From Cutibacterium porci (GTDB lineage: Bacteria; Actinomycetota; Actinomycetes; Propionibacteriales; Propionibacteriaceae), in assembly GCF_009696315.1 (NCBI RefSeq), contig NZ_VUMG01000001.1, positions 124,001-188,000 of the forward strand: a stretch of DNA of 64,000 bases, written 5' to 3'. The notes beneath the pieces were generated by a model that made no database searches, was not told the origin of the DNA, and saw nothing but the letters and a program-made list of their open reading frames with translations. The translations under genes were made by a program, and so were the position numbers. The number at the start of each line of letters is the position of its first letter. Position 1 is the first letter of the stretch. Below, one piece after another: positions 19,090 to 28,272 of this stretch.

Positions 19090-19971
19090 TCACACCGTCG
19101 CAGCCACTCCTTTGTGCCGACTCCAGAGTGCTGATCTGACAGTATCGAGGACCAACTCCGGGTTATCACGAATCATATTTGGAGTGATCCGAATGACACG
19201 AAATCCAGCTCCCACCATAAGAGCATGGCGCCTAGCCGTCGCCTCGTAATCTGCCGCTCCGCCGTGGAAAGCATAGCTATCAACCTCAACGACGGCATTC
19301 TCCTTCTTAAACCAGAGGTCCGGGACGACGGCGTCTCCGCCAATCCACAGCCTCTCGTTTGCTTTCCACCCGCTGATGCGATGACGGCGGAACAAAGCAT
19401 GTATTTCTCGCTCAGCAACAGACCAAGGGCGGTCTAGTAATTGCCGCAATACCCGTCTGACAACGCTATGTGGGGCCTTCCTCGCCACCCTACGGCGAAC
19501 CTCGCGGAGCTCGTCGGAAGTCACGTAACCTTCCCGAAGGCATTGCGTAGCGGCTTCCCAATCTCCACGCAGCGCCAGCCAAAAGCACGTATAGGCGCGG
19601 GTGGTACGTACGCCATAGCGATCCTCGACGACGGGTTCACTCGCGGCGCGATGAAATCTGAGCCATCGTCGACGCGAACGCCAGGGCATCGAGTGTGGGA
19701 CAATGACGTCGATCTCGGTGATTTTAAGGTCCCTCATCCCGGCAAGGTATAACGCAGCTCTGCCAGTAAAAACCGCAGTCGGGCGCCACAATTTGACTGC
19801 GCGTATCCACGCCTCTGGATGTCTGGCAGCCGCCGTCGACATGACGATTCTGGGCAGCGGTCTAATGACATGACCTTCCCGTGCCGCACGCCGCGCCTGC
19901 CGAGCTACTCGCCCCACTGAACTAATCTTGGCCACACCACCGTTGGCCTCCAGAATGTCAACTAACTCCAT
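19090..19971 (-). CDS. DUF559/AbiEi-like protein with nuclease fold
   Basis: A 293-residue protein with a helix-turn-helix-like N-terminus (residues 1-40, reminiscent of AbiEi-type antitoxin domains) and a C-terminal DUF559/Vsr-like endonuclease fold. In the C-terminal part, VVPDLWFKKENAVVEVDSYAFHG carries the D...E-x-D pattern of such nucleases. Such stand-alone proteins are common in actinobacteria and their role is unknown; they are not usually part of a working toxin pair. No toxin gene adjoins it. The two DnaA-box-like sites lie just upstream of its start. Confidence 0.7.
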   Translation of the reverse strand: MELVDILEANGGVAKISSVGRVARQARRAAREGHVIRPLPRIVMSTAAARHPEAWIRAVKLWRPTAVFTGRAALYLAGMRDLKITEIDVIVPHSMPWRSRRRWLRFHRAASEPVVEDRYGVRTTRAYTCFWLALRGDWEAATQCLREGYVTSDELREVRRRVARKAPHSVVRRVLRQLLDRPWSVAEREIHALFRRHRISGWKANERLWIGGDAVVPDLWFKKENAVVEVDSYAFHGGAADYEATARRHALMVGAGFRVIRITPNMIRDNPELVLDTVRSALWSRHKGVAATV

Positions 19972-20021
19972 ACCTTCAGTTGTCGTTTCGATCAGGGTTT
20001 CTTGTCACTGGATTCAATATC

Positions 20022-20060
20022 TGTGGACAACGACCCTAAAAGCCGCCAGAGTTATCCACA
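20022..20060. promoter_or_regulatory. Pair of inverted DnaA-box-like sequences
   Basis: TGTGGACAA at 20022-20030 (reverse complement TTGTCCACA) and TTATCCACA at 20052-20060 match the DnaA-box consensus TTWTNCACA and face each other 21 bases apart. They lie between the DUF559-type gene and fumC. With no dnaA or dnaN nearby this is not the replication origin. The sites could be DnaA-responsive promoter elements or titration sites. Confidence 0.5.
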
Positions 20061-20227
20061 GAAACGACTTATCTTGGCGCTGGCCTTATCTGGGGAGCAC
20101 AAGGTTCAGGCGCAGCGAGCTGGTCCCTCACCGCAACGTCTCTCTGTTGGCGTGTCTTCACTCCCCGTGACTAAAAATCCCTCCACCCCGCCACCTCGGT
20201 CTGTGCCGTGCAAAGTAGGCTTACAAC

Positions 20228-21634
20228 ATGGCAGAGATGCGCATTGAAAAAGACAGCATGGGCGAGGTCGAAGTACCCGCCGAGCATTACTGGGGAGCCC
20301 AGACGCAGCGTTCCCTCCACAACTTCGAGATCGGCCGTGACACCTTCGTGTGGGGCCGCGACATGATCCGTGCTCTCGGTACTCTCAAGAAGTCCGCAGC
20401 ACTGGCTAACAAGGAACTGGGGGAGCTGCCGGGCGACGTGGCCGACCTCATCGTTCAGGCCGCTGATGAGGTTATCGCCGGAAAGCTTGACGACGAGTTC
20501 CCGCTGGTGGTTTTCCAGACCGGATCAGGCACTCAGTCCAACATGAACACCAACGAAGTCATAAGCAACCGCGCGATTGAACTGGCCGGCGGCGAGCGCG
20601 GCTCGAAGAATCCCGTTCACCCTAATGACCACGTTAACCGAGGACAATCCTCTAACGACACCTTCCCGACGGCCATGCACATCGCCGTCGTGTGCGCTCT
20701 CAATGAGCGTCTGTACCCCGCCGTCCAGCAGCTTCGCGACACCCTCGACGAGAAGGCCAAGAAGTACGACGATGTTGTGATGGTTGGCCGTACCCATCTG
20801 CAGGACGCCACACCGATCCGCCTCGGCCAGGTCATTAGTGGTTGGGTCGCCCAGATCGACTTCGCCCTTGACGGCATCCGCTACGCTGATTCCCGTGCCC
20901 GCGAGTTGGCCATCGGCGGCACCGCCGTCGGGACCGGTCTCAACGCCCACCCCGATTTCGGCCCGACCGTCGCCAAGCACGCAACAGAAGAGACTGGCAT
21001 CGAATTCAAGCAGGCCGACAACCTGTTCGCCGCATTGAGCGCCCACGACGCCTTGGTGCAGGTTTCAGGGTCGCTGCGTGTTCTAGCCGACGCTCTCATG
21101 AAGATCGCTAATGACGTCCGCTGGTATGCCTCTGGGCCCCGCAACGGTATTGGCGAACTCCTCATCCCCGAGAACGAGCCCGGTTCTTCAATCATGCCCG
21201 GCAAAGTCAATCCGACCCAGTGTGAAGCGATGGCAATGGTAGCCACCCGCGTATTCGGCAATGATGCGACGGTTGGTTTCGCCGGTTCCCAGGGCAACTT
21301 CCAGCTCAATGTGTTCAAGCCGGTCATGGCTCACGCCTGCCTGGAATCGATCCGCCTCATCGCCGATTCGTGCATCAGCTTCGATAAGCACTGCGCCTAC
21401 GGCATCGAGCCGAATCCGGCCAAGATCAAGGAAAACCTTGACAAGAACCTCATGCAGGTCACGGCCCTCAACCGTCACATCGGTTACGACCTAGCTTCGA
21501 AGATTGCCAAAAATGCTCACCACAAAGGCATCAGCCTCCGTGAGTCTGCTCTCACGGTTGGTGGCATGAGCGAAGAGGACTTCGACAAGTGGGTCGTCCC
21601 CGCCGATATGACCCACCCCAGCGCCGCTGAATGA
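20228..21634 (+). CDS. fumC: Class II fumarate hydratase
   Basis: A 468-residue iron-independent fumarase that interconverts fumarate and malate in the TCA cycle and, in propionibacteria, in the Wood-Werkman route to propionate. Diagnostic features are the start [13 protein letters not shown], the substrate-binding [13 protein letters not shown], the region [14 protein letters not shown], and the superfamily signature [13 protein letters not shown] with its catalytic loop. Length is standard. The gene is monocistronic, with a strong terminator directly after it. Confidence 0.97.
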   Translation: MAEMRIEKDSMGEVEVPAEHYWGAQTQRSLHNFEIGRDTFVWGRDMIRALGTLKKSAALANKELGELPGDVADLIVQAADEVIAGKLDDEFPLVVFQTGSGTQSNMNTNEVISNRAIELAGGERGSKNPVHPNDHVNRGQSSNDTFPTAMHIAVVCALNERLYPAVQQLRDTLDEKAKKYDDVVMVGRTHLQDATPIRLGQVISGWVAQIDFALDGIRYADSRARELAIGGTAVGTGLNAHPDFGPTVAKHATEETGIEFKQADNLFAALSAHDALVQVSGSLRVLADALMKIANDVRWYASGPRNGIGELLIPENEPGSSIMPGKVNPTQCEAMAMVATRVFGNDATVGFAGSQGNFQLNVFKPVMAHACLESIRLIADSCISFDKHCAYGIEPNPAKIKENLDKNLMQVTALNRHIGYDLASKIAKNAHHKGISLRESALTVGGMSEEDFDKWVVPADMTHPSAAE

Positions 21635-21652
21635 TTTTCCCGCCACGGCGAC

Positions 21653-21698
21653 ACGTCGGGCCTGTCACTGCAGTAACAGTGGCAGGCCCGACGTTTTT
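21653..21698 (+). terminator. Rho-independent terminator of fumC
   Basis: A long near-perfect hairpin: the left arm ACGTCGGGCCTGTCACTG begins at 21653, the right arm is CAGTGGCAGGCCCGACGT with one bulge, and TTTTT follows. This is the clearest intrinsic terminator in the window. It also faces the minus-strand ABC operon that ends at 21832. Confidence 0.9.
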
Positions 21699-21831
21699 GT
21701 AATCGACGCGTGGGGCGAGGGAATAGCGAGAAACTGGCAATCCCGAAGGCGTCAGTATTCCGCGTTGAGGCGAACCGAAACCTCCCCCGATAAGACAGCC
21801 GAACGACTGCGTGTGCCCGGCGTGTGGTGCA

Positions 21832-22743
21832 TCACCCCTTGACAGCCCCGGCAGCAAGCCCGGACTGCCAGTAACGCTGAAGGACGAGGAACAAAATCAC
21901 CAGCGGAATGACTCCAATGACGGAAGCGAGCATCACGGCGCCCTTGTCTGGGGCGAAATACGCCATCATGCCGTATAGGCCCTGGGTGACTGGCTGCAGG
22001 TTTTCGTTGGTAATCATCATTAACGGCAGCAGGAAGTTGTTCCACGTCGCGACGAATATGAACAAAAAGATCGTCACCATAGCTGGCGCCAACAGACGCA
22101 GCACCATCGTAGAGAAGATCCGGAATTCACCCGCCCCGTCAATCCGGGCAGCTTCGAGGAGCTCCGTCGGCACCGACGACTCGGCGTAGACAGTGCCGAG
22201 GAATACCCCGAATGGGCTAACCATCGACGGAATGATCATGGCCCACACAGTATTGACCAGGTGCATCTTAATGAACAGCAGGTACAACGGAACGGTAAGT
22301 AGTGCTACCGGCATGAGCAGACCAGTCATGACGACGACCAGCAGGACTCGGCGCCCCGGAAAGTGGAATCTAGCTATTGCATACCCACAGGCGACAGAAA
22401 TAAGCGTGCCAACAACACCTGACACTGTTGAGTACACCAACGAGTTGAGCACCCACCGTGGAAACATGCCTTTGGTCCAGGCCATGAGGGAATGGAAATT
22501 GGCACCCCAGTTGAACTCGCCGAAGGCGAACCCGGAAGTGTTCACCAAATCGGTGTTGTTCTTGGTAGACGCGATGACTAGCCAGACGATGGGCAGCAAA
22601 AAATAGCACGCCACAAAAGCCAGGATCACCAATGTGATTGTCCGGGCTGTCCTAGAGGGAGCAATCGATCGAGGAGGAAGCCCAACCAGTGAAGGGCGGT
22701 ACCGGATGCCATCCTTGGTGACGGCGGTTTTATCATGTGCCAT
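21832..22743 (-). CDS. Carbohydrate ABC transporter permease (MalG-type)
   Basis: A 303-residue inner-membrane permease with about six membrane segments. It carries the EAA loop that contacts the ATPase in ELLEAARIDGAGEFRIFSTMVLRLLAP. I choose the ATG at 22743 (MAHDKTAV) because AAAGGCGG, inside the end of the upstream permease gene, lies just before it; an in-frame ATG 24 bases further upstream lacks this. It is the last gene of the operon of solute-binding protein and two permeases. No ATPase gene is linked, so a shared ATPase elsewhere is expected. The sugar is unknown. Confidence 0.88.
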   Translation of the reverse strand: MAHDKTAVTKDGIRYRPSLVGLPPRSIAPSRTARTITLVILAFVACYFLLPIVWLVIASTKNNTDLVNTSGFAFGEFNWGANFHSLMAWTKGMFPRWVLNSLVYSTVSGVVGTLISVACGYAIARFHFPGRRVLLVVVMTGLLMPVALLTVPLYLLFIKMHLVNTVWAMIIPSMVSPFGVFLGTVYAESSVPTELLEAARIDGAGEFRIFSTMVLRLLAPAMVTIFLFIFVATWNNFLLPLMMITNENLQPVTQGLYGMMAYFAPDKGAVMLASVIGVIPLVILFLVLQRYWQSGLAAGAVKG

Positions 22744-22744
22744 G

Positions 22745-23650
22745 TCAGTCCGCCTTTCGTTGGACAAGGGCGTAGATTATTGCGAGCACTCCAGCCACCA
22801 ACGCCATCATGATGGACACCGCCGACGCTGGGCCGGCACCACTAGGGCTGATATTTCCGTTCATGGTGTTATACGCCATCATCATCGGCGTGTAATCGCG
22901 CGGCATCCACGTCACAACAGTCGCTAGAACCGTCGGCTCATTGAACAGCTGCACAGTACCGATAATGGATAGCAAGACCGCCAACATGGCCGCACTTCTA
23001 ACCAGAGGGATTTTAATTTTCGTCATGATCTTCCAGCCAGACGCACCATCGATACGTGCCGCCTCGTAAAGGTCTGATGGAATCGCCTGTAGGGCGGCCA
23101 GGAAGATCAACATGTTGTAACCAGTAAAGGTCCACGTAGTCATATTGGCCATTGAGGCGAGGATGACGTGGGAACTCAACAGGTTGAAGCTTAGATGCCC
23201 CGCGAAAGGGGATATTTCTGGAACATAGAGGTAGGTCCACATGATCGCTGCTACCAACCCTGGAATCGCGTAGGGCAAAAAGTATGAGAGACGCCAGAAT
23301 CCGGGATGACGTACCAAGTACGAGTCGATGACCAATGCGAGAAATAGCGCCGCAAGGATCATGATCGGAATTTGAAAGACACCAAACAGCATCACGCGAC
23401 CGATACCGTGCCAGAAAGCTGGATTCGTACATACGTCCTGGAAATTTTCCAAGCCGACGAATTTTTCTACCGTCCGGCCTCCACCGAAGAGGCCTCCACC
23501 CTCGGCAACCTGCTTGTGAAAGCTAGCCCGGACGCTCTCGATAATGGGAGCAACAAATACGATGATGAAGACAATGGTGAATGGCAATGCGAATAACCAG
23601 CCAGTTAGCGCCTCGTGTCTGGTCTTGCGACTAGCTGTAGATGAGGACAT
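22745..23650 (-). CDS. Carbohydrate ABC transporter permease (MalF-type)
   Basis: A 301-residue membrane permease with about six segments and the EAA loop DLYEAARIDGASGWKIMTKIKIPL. Start at 23650 (MSSSTASRK), preceded by AGGAGA. A longer in-frame start at 23737 would add 29 residues with no membrane or conserved character. It pairs with the MalG-type permease immediately downstream and with the binding protein upstream, from which it is separated by a 223-base gap containing a terminator-like hairpin. Confidence 0.88.
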   Translation of the reverse strand: MSSSTASRKTRHEALTGWLFALPFTIVFIIVFVAPIIESVRASFHKQVAEGGGLFGGGRTVEKFVGLENFQDVCTNPAFWHGIGRVMLFGVFQIPIMILAALFLALVIDSYLVRHPGFWRLSYFLPYAIPGLVAAIMWTYLYVPEISPFAGHLSFNLLSSHVILASMANMTTWTFTGYNMLIFLAALQAIPSDLYEAARIDGASGWKIMTKIKIPLVRSAAMLAVLLSIIGTVQLFNEPTVLATVVTWMPRDYTPMMMAYNTMNGNISPSGAGPASAVSIMMALVAGVLAIIYALVQRKAD

Positions 23651-23802
23651 CGCGTCTCCTGTGAAGAATATGCAATGGCGCAGATCGCCCCGCGCCGTTC
23701 GGCGACCACGCTGATCGCCGCGAACTGCGTCGATCACAGATCAAAACTGCCGGTTAGGGCGTAGGCAAGGCCCTCCCAAGCCATAGGACGCCCCGTACCG
23801 GT

Positions 23803-23850
23803 AAAAATGGTGGGCCCGGAGAGCGCAGATTGCTCCGCCCAATCCGGGCC
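23803..23850 (-). terminator. Hairpin between binding-protein and permease genes
   Basis: Read on the minus strand, GGCCCGGA (23850-23843) pairs with TCCGGGCC (23820-23813), followed by CACC and a run of five T. It lies inside the transporter operon directly after the binding-protein gene. In such operons this commonly gives more binding protein than permease, by partial termination or protection of the upstream mRNA. Confidence 0.65.
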
Positions 23851-23873
23851 TCGGTTCCCAATCCCGTCAGCGC

Positions 23874-25208
23874 TCACTCATCAACGGGAAGTCCAGCATC
23901 CTTAAGGGCCTGAACAGAGGTGTCCTGCGCGGTTTGCAAAATGTCGGCGACCTTAGCCTTACCCGAAGCGGCATCGGCAGCTTTCTCATTCATCTTCGTG
24001 CCTACCACGGCGAATCCGGGGATGTACCCAAACTGAGGGGTAAGCCTCTCGTTAGCTTTGGCAAGTTCCGCCATGACGTCCTGACCGCCAAACTGCTTCT
24101 TCATTTTCTCAGGGGTAGTTACCTGGCCCTTAGCTGCGGGGACCAGACCCTGAGTGGCGAGGTCGTTGACCTGAGTGTTGAACCAGTCATTAAACTGCAT
24201 CGCCTGTACCGGGTACTTGCAGTCCTTGACAACAGCGACACCGGAACCGCCGTCAGGGCCAGTTACGTCCGATCCGCCGAATGATGGCAGCTGAGCGACG
24301 CGCCACTGACCGTTGTAGCTGGTTTTGTCGAGCGCATCCAGCATGAAGCCGGTCTCCCAGGCAGCGGCGACGTTGCCGATAAGTTTCCCGCTGACGAGGG
24401 CCTTCGTGTAGGCATCGCTCCACCGGGCGTCAGTAATAGCGGTTTTGTCGTCGAGAGCTTTCTGCCAAAAGTCGGCGACAACCTTGCTCTTGTCGCCAGT
24501 GGTATCAACCTTCCACTTGTCGCCTTCGGCGGAGTACCAGACAGCGCCTGCTGCAGCAGCCTGAGCGGACAGCCAACTCTGGACTTCATCGGGCTCAAAG
24601 CCGAGGATGTATTTGCCCTTGGCGGTGGCCTTCTTGGCGGAGGCAAGCAGCTCGTCAGAGGTCTTCGGAACCTCAATGCCAAGTTTCTTGAACTCAGTCT
24701 CGTTGTAGACGTACACAAGCGGGCCCGTGTCTTGGGGCAAACCAACGACCTTGCCGCCGACAGACATCTGGCCATAGGCGCCAGAGAAATGGTCCTTATA
24801 CTTCTCAGACTCGGTAGTGACGTCCTGCACCAGACCCTTGACATACATGTCTGGGACCTCAGCGTATCCCGCCTGGACTAGGCACGGAGCGGTACCGGCC
24901 TTGACGTCAGCCTCGAGCTTAGGCATGAGCTCATTGGCCTTACCAGAAAACTTCGTGGTCTCAACCTTGATGTCAGGATGCTCCGAGTTCCACTTCTTGA
25001 CGATGTCGGCAACCTTTGTCATGCCCTCACCGTCGGGCAGGCGGTGCATGTATTTGATGGTGACCGGGCCGGAAGCTGCCGCGGACTGTGACGCAGCTTC
25101 GCTTGGCGATCCCGATCCCTCTGACGAACTGCCACAGGCACCGAGAACGAGCGTTCCAGCGACGATCGCAGCCACAGAGGCCATCCGACAAGTACGGCGT
25201 GTGATCAT
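23874..25208 (-). CDS. Sugar-binding lipoprotein of ABC importer
   Basis: A 444-residue extracellular solute-binding lipoprotein (family 1, maltose-binding type). After a basic start and hydrophobic stretch it has the lipobox LVLGAC, so the mature protein would begin at that cysteine, followed by a Ser/Gly/Glu linker. I choose the ATG at 25208 (MITRRTCRM), preceded on the minus strand by AGGAAGAGG; a start at 25301 would place 31 odd residues before the signal peptide. A divergent LacI-type regulator and an operator palindrome lie upstream, so induction by the transported sugar is likely. Confidence 0.9.
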   Translation of the reverse strand: MITRRTCRMASVAAIVAGTLVLGACGSSSEGSGSPSEAASQSAAASGPVTIKYMHRLPDGEGMTKVADIVKKWNSEHPDIKVETTKFSGKANELMPKLEADVKAGTAPCLVQAGYAEVPDMYVKGLVQDVTTESEKYKDHFSGAYGQMSVGGKVVGLPQDTGPLVYVYNETEFKKLGIEVPKTSDELLASAKKATAKGKYILGFEPDEVQSWLSAQAAAAGAVWYSAEGDKWKVDTTGDKSKVVADFWQKALDDKTAITDARWSDAYTKALVSGKLIGNVAAAWETGFMLDALDKTSYNGQWRVAQLPSFGGSDVTGPDGGSGVAVVKDCKYPVQAMQFNDWFNTQVNDLATQGLVPAAKGQVTTPEKMKKQFGGQDVMAELAKANERLTPQFGYIPGFAVVGTKMNEKAADAASGKAKVADILQTAQDTSVQALKDAGLPVDE

Positions 25209-25308
25209 GTCAACCCTCTTCCTTGAGTGTCGGGACGCGGAGAGCCCGCATCCTCGGGATGTTGACCGGCGTGTGCTGGAGACCGTCTGGGAGTCCGACA
25301 CAACGTCG

Positions 25309-25322
25309 TGTACACGTGTACA
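25309..25322. promoter_or_regulatory. Perfect 14-bp LacI-type operator
   Basis: TGTACACGTGTACA is a perfect dyad around a central CG, the form expected for LacI-family regulators. It lies between the divergent regulator gene (start 25410) and the binding-protein gene (start 25208), about 87 and 101 bases from the two starts. The regulator encoded next to it is the obvious candidate ligand. Confidence 0.75.
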
Positions 25323-25409
25323 TTACGACATGTCGCCCCGCTTCGACAAGTGGGGGCCCACAAATCGGAGCGTCGCCGATGACGACCCGGAGACAGAGGA
25401 GGATTACCG

Positions 25410-26417
25410 ATGAGCGAGGGCACGAGTCGGCCCACGATGCATGACGTGGCTCGGGTAGCCGGCGTTTCCCACGCCACGGTGTCACGGGTGCTCAACGGCC
25501 ACACCAATGTGGCCCCAGCAACCGCACGGGCCGTTGCCGACGCGATCGTCACCACCGGTTACGTGCCAAATCGAGCAGCACGGTCGCTGCGAGTGCAATC
25601 GACTGACACCGTGGTGCTGGTGGCGCGAGAAAACGTCAACGTCTTCTACACCGAGCCGACACTCTCTCCAATGGCGTCCGGAGCGAACCTGCGACTGTCC
25701 GAGCACGGCTACCAGATGCTCCTTGCCCTCGTCGATTCTCCCCGCTCGGCAGAACGTGTCGGGTCATTAATTGCCGGTGGGTCCTTCGACGCGGCGATTT
25801 TGGTCGCGATGACCAACGAAGACCCGCTGGTCGCCCGTCTCATGACGACAAATATCCCGCTCGTCACGGCTTCCACCCCTTTCCCTGGGTCAGACATCCC
25901 CTCAGCGGACACTGACAATGTCGGGGGTGCCCGAGCCATCACCGAACGGCTCGTGGCCACCGGACGGTCGAAATTGGTCGCCATCGGCGGGCCAGCGTGG
26001 GCACCAGTCACCCCAATGCGTCTCGAGGGATTCCACCAAGGTGCGAAAAATGCCGCCATCGGGCACACCGCGGTCGACGGGTGGACGATGGCTGCCGGAC
26101 AGCGGGCAATGTCCGAGCTTCTCGAACGTCACCCAGACCTCGACGGAGTTGTCGCCGCGTCTGATCTCCTCGCCACCGGTGCGATGCGGGTCCTCAACGA
26201 AGCTGGCCGACGAACACCCCAGGACGTTGGGGTTGTCGGTTTTGATGACGCCCCTGTCGCGGCCCTCAACGATCCTCCGCTGTCGACGGTACGAAGCGAC
26301 GCCAGGGCAACCGGAATCGCCCTGGCAGACATGGTCGTCGCGCAGATTCGCGGTCAGGAACTGCCCCAGCGTCACGTCGTCATACCGAACGACGTGGTCT
26401 GGCGGGAGTCCGCCTGA
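25410..26417 (+). CDS. LacI-family transcriptional regulator
   Basis: A 335-residue regulator. The N-terminal LacI helix-turn-helix is clear (MHDVARVAGVSHATVSRVLN, then the hinge region TGYVPNRAARSLRVQ). The periplasmic-binding-like sugar sensor occupies residues 65-335, with the late motif GVVGFDDAPVAALNDPPLSTV. It is divergent from the sugar importer and most likely represses it through the palindrome at 25309-25322 until the sugar is present. It ends one base before the convergent neighbour. Confidence 0.93.
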   Translation: MSEGTSRPTMHDVARVAGVSHATVSRVLNGHTNVAPATARAVADAIVTTGYVPNRAARSLRVQSTDTVVLVARENVNVFYTEPTLSPMASGANLRLSEHGYQMLLALVDSPRSAERVGSLIAGGSFDAAILVAMTNEDPLVARLMTTNIPLVTASTPFPGSDIPSADTDNVGGARAITERLVATGRSKLVAIGGPAWAPVTPMRLEGFHQGAKNAAIGHTAVDGWTMAAGQRAMSELLERHPDLDGVVAASDLLATGAMRVLNEAGRRTPQDVGVVGFDDAPVAALNDPPLSTVRSDARATGIALADMVVAQIRGQELPQRHVVIPNDVVWRESA

Positions 26418-26418
26418 A

Positions 26419-27111
26419 TTACACCGCCGACGGACGATTCAAGTCGGTGTAGTTCACTGCCTTGGCGTCAAGTAGTTCGACGAAAGCGTCAAACCCATTG
26501 GTCTCCAGCCACTGACGCTCAGCCTCGGTGATCGGAACTCCCAGCAGCCAATGCACCTTGAGGTCGCCGATTTCCACCCGGTCGAGCTGGGGTGCGGTAA
26601 ATGGATGGCACCACATGAGGTGCGGGGTGGTGGAATTCGGCGCGTACATCGACACGACGTCACCGAAGACGATTCCCGGGGCCATCGGCCAGTGGTCACG
26701 CAGCACCGCGAAGGCGCACGATCCCAGCACCTTGCCCATGACGTCGGATCCGGGAGCGCCCACCGCCATGAGCTCGGCGCGAATGTCACTGCTGGTGCCG
26801 TCAACAAGGGCGATGGCGTTCGGCTCCACGTGCAGGCTCACCGTCGACCAGGTTGACCATCCCGGCGCGGGAGCGTCCGCAAAGGACAACACGTCGATGC
26901 GAACCTCCTCAGCGGCATCCACCATGCCGTCAGCGCGAGGGGTTCCACCAACTGCCTCGACCACGGCCTGAGCAACCTGGGGGCCAGTCGAAGGCATCTG
27001 CGTCGGTGCGGCCAGATGCTCGGGCAGGTCTTGTGAGTTCACCGCTTGTTCTGCCGCCGGCTGGCCACCGCCAGGAAGGCGCGCTGCGGGGGAGACGTTG
27101 TCGTCACTCAT
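26419..27111 (-). CDS. Suppressor-of-fused-domain protein
   Basis: A 230-residue cytoplasmic protein. The first 60 residues are low-complexity and probably disordered. Residues from about 65 to 225 resemble the bacterial suppressor-of-fused (SUFU-like) domain, with WSTVSLHVEP near the front, IRAELMAVG in the middle and VHWLLGVPITEAERQWL at the end. In bacteria this domain is found in small proteins of unknown function, often linked to immunity or toxin loci. No toxin is seen here, and the gene sits convergent to the LacI gene. The family call is by eye. Confidence 0.6.
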   Translation of the reverse strand: MSDDNVSPAARLPGGGQPAAEQAVNSQDLPEHLAAPTQMPSTGPQVAQAVVEAVGGTPRADGMVDAAEEVRIDVLSFADAPAPGWSTWSTVSLHVEPNAIALVDGTSSDIRAELMAVGAPGSDVMGKVLGSCAFAVLRDHWPMAPGIVFGDVVSMYAPNSTTPHLMWCHPFTAPQLDRVEIGDLKVHWLLGVPITEAERQWLETNGFDAFVELLDAKAVNYTDLNRPSAV

Positions 27112-27236
27112 GCCTCGATCCTGTCACGTTGATGGCTCGGGCGTGTCCGGGGTGGGGTTTTTCTTGCCCGAGATGGAAAGGTGGAAGTGTTGCCACGACC
27201 ACCTCAGTCGCCTGACCCCAACCGCGAAGGGAGACC

Positions 27237-28094
27237 ATGCCTCCGCTGAAATCCGACGTGTGGACATGGGACACGCTGATCCACATCCTCATCATCATCG
27301 CCCTTGCCATCGTTGCCCGTTGGCTGCTTCGCAAGGGCGTCGACTGGACGATTCGCCTCATGGTGTCGCGATCGGAAAAGCGCGACGCCACGATGCCCGG
27401 ACGCACCCGTCGCATTCTCGCCGAGGCGACCGGCGCAAGCATCGACAGACAAAATCAGCGCACCACGACGGTTGGCGGACTGCTCTCGAATGTCGGTGTG
27501 GCGGTCATCATCGTCGTCGCCTTGCTGTCGGGATTCAGCACCATCGGCATCAAGATCACCCCCATCCTCACCTCTGCCGGAATCGTCGGCGTGGCGCTGG
27601 CTTTCGGCGCTCAGACCCTCGTCAAGGACATCCTGGCGGGACTTTTCATCATCTTTGAGGACCAGTACGGTGTCGGCGACGCGGTGAAGATCAACGAGGT
27701 TGAAGGCTTGGTCGAGGACGTCGGTTTGCGCGTCACCCGCATCCGGGACTGGAACGGCGCAGCCTGGTACCTGCGCAATGGCGAGATCACGAAGGTCGGC
27801 AATGTGACGCAGGGATGGACGACCTCGTACACCGACATCAAGGTGCACGCCTTGGAGGACCCGAATCAGGTCATCCGCGTCATCAGGAAGGTCCTCGACG
27901 ATCTCGAAGTCGAATTCGAGTCCGTTTTGCTCGACAAGCCCCTCGTCCTCGGGGTCGGCGACATCACTGGTGACACCATGACCTTCCAGGTGATGACGAA
28001 GTGCATCGCCAACCAGCACCACAGCGTCCTGCGTGCCCTGCGCCGCGAGTGCAAGGACGCCTTTGATGCTGCCAGAATTCGCGGTGCCTTCTGA
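27237..28094 (+). CDS. Small-conductance mechanosensitive channel (MscS family)
   Basis: A 285-residue MscS-type channel that releases solutes on hypo-osmotic shock. It has three membrane segments: residues about 11-31, 75-102, and the pore helix with the family pattern GIVGVALAFGAQTLVKDILA. The beta domain (FEDQYGVGDAVKINEVEG) follows, then a mixed C-terminal domain. The start is an ATG preceded by GGGAG. It marks the left boundary of the biosynthetic cluster. Confidence 0.92.
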   Translation: MPPLKSDVWTWDTLIHILIIIALAIVARWLLRKGVDWTIRLMVSRSEKRDATMPGRTRRILAEATGASIDRQNQRTTTVGGLLSNVGVAVIIVVALLSGFSTIGIKITPILTSAGIVGVALAFGAQTLVKDILAGLFIIFEDQYGVGDAVKINEVEGLVEDVGLRVTRIRDWNGAAWYLRNGEITKVGNVTQGWTTSYTDIKVHALEDPNQVIRVIRKVLDDLEVEFESVLLDKPLVLGVGDITGDTMTFQVMTKCIANQHHSVLRALRRECKDAFDAARIRGAF

Positions 28095-28100
28095 TCGGGG

Positions 28101-28127
28101 ATGCTGACTGCCGTGACGGTTCAGCAT
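28101..28127 (+). terminator. Hairpin after mscS, left edge of cluster
   Basis: ATGCTGA (28101-28107) pairs with TCAGCAT (28121-28127), with an inner CCG/CGG pair in the loop. There is no T run, so it is a weak intrinsic terminator candidate. It lies seven bases after the mscS stop and before the cluster's first operator-like palindrome. Confidence 0.4.
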
Positions 28128-28186
28128 GACTCCTGTCACATGATTCCTAGGAGTTCATCAGTCGAATAACCTTCACCCGTAATGAG

Positions 28187-28206
28187 TGTCCAGAAATATC
28201 TGGACA
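28187..28206. promoter_or_regulatory. 20-bp palindrome upstream of the biosynthetic cluster
   Basis: TGTCCAGA and TCTGGACA form perfect 8-bp arms around the centre AATA. The element lies about 65 bases before the probable start of the first cluster gene. It is the best operator candidate for the cluster; the response regulator at the cluster's far end is a plausible but untested binder. Confidence 0.5.
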
Positions 28207-28272
28207 TGGCTTTCCGGGACGTTTGATGATCATTCCGTGCTAATTCCACAACGCGCGGAGAGGTCGTCAGAG

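Noticed and set aside
18928-19249. Short plus-strand frames between the membrane protein and the DUF559-type gene
   Set aside because: Three overlapping frames, none with a ribosome binding site or domain, partly antisense to the DUF559-type gene. The 221-base gap before that gene holds nothing I can support.
20022-20060. Replication origin
   Set aside because: Only two DnaA boxes, no AT-rich unwinding region and no dnaA, dnaN, rpmH or parAB genes nearby.
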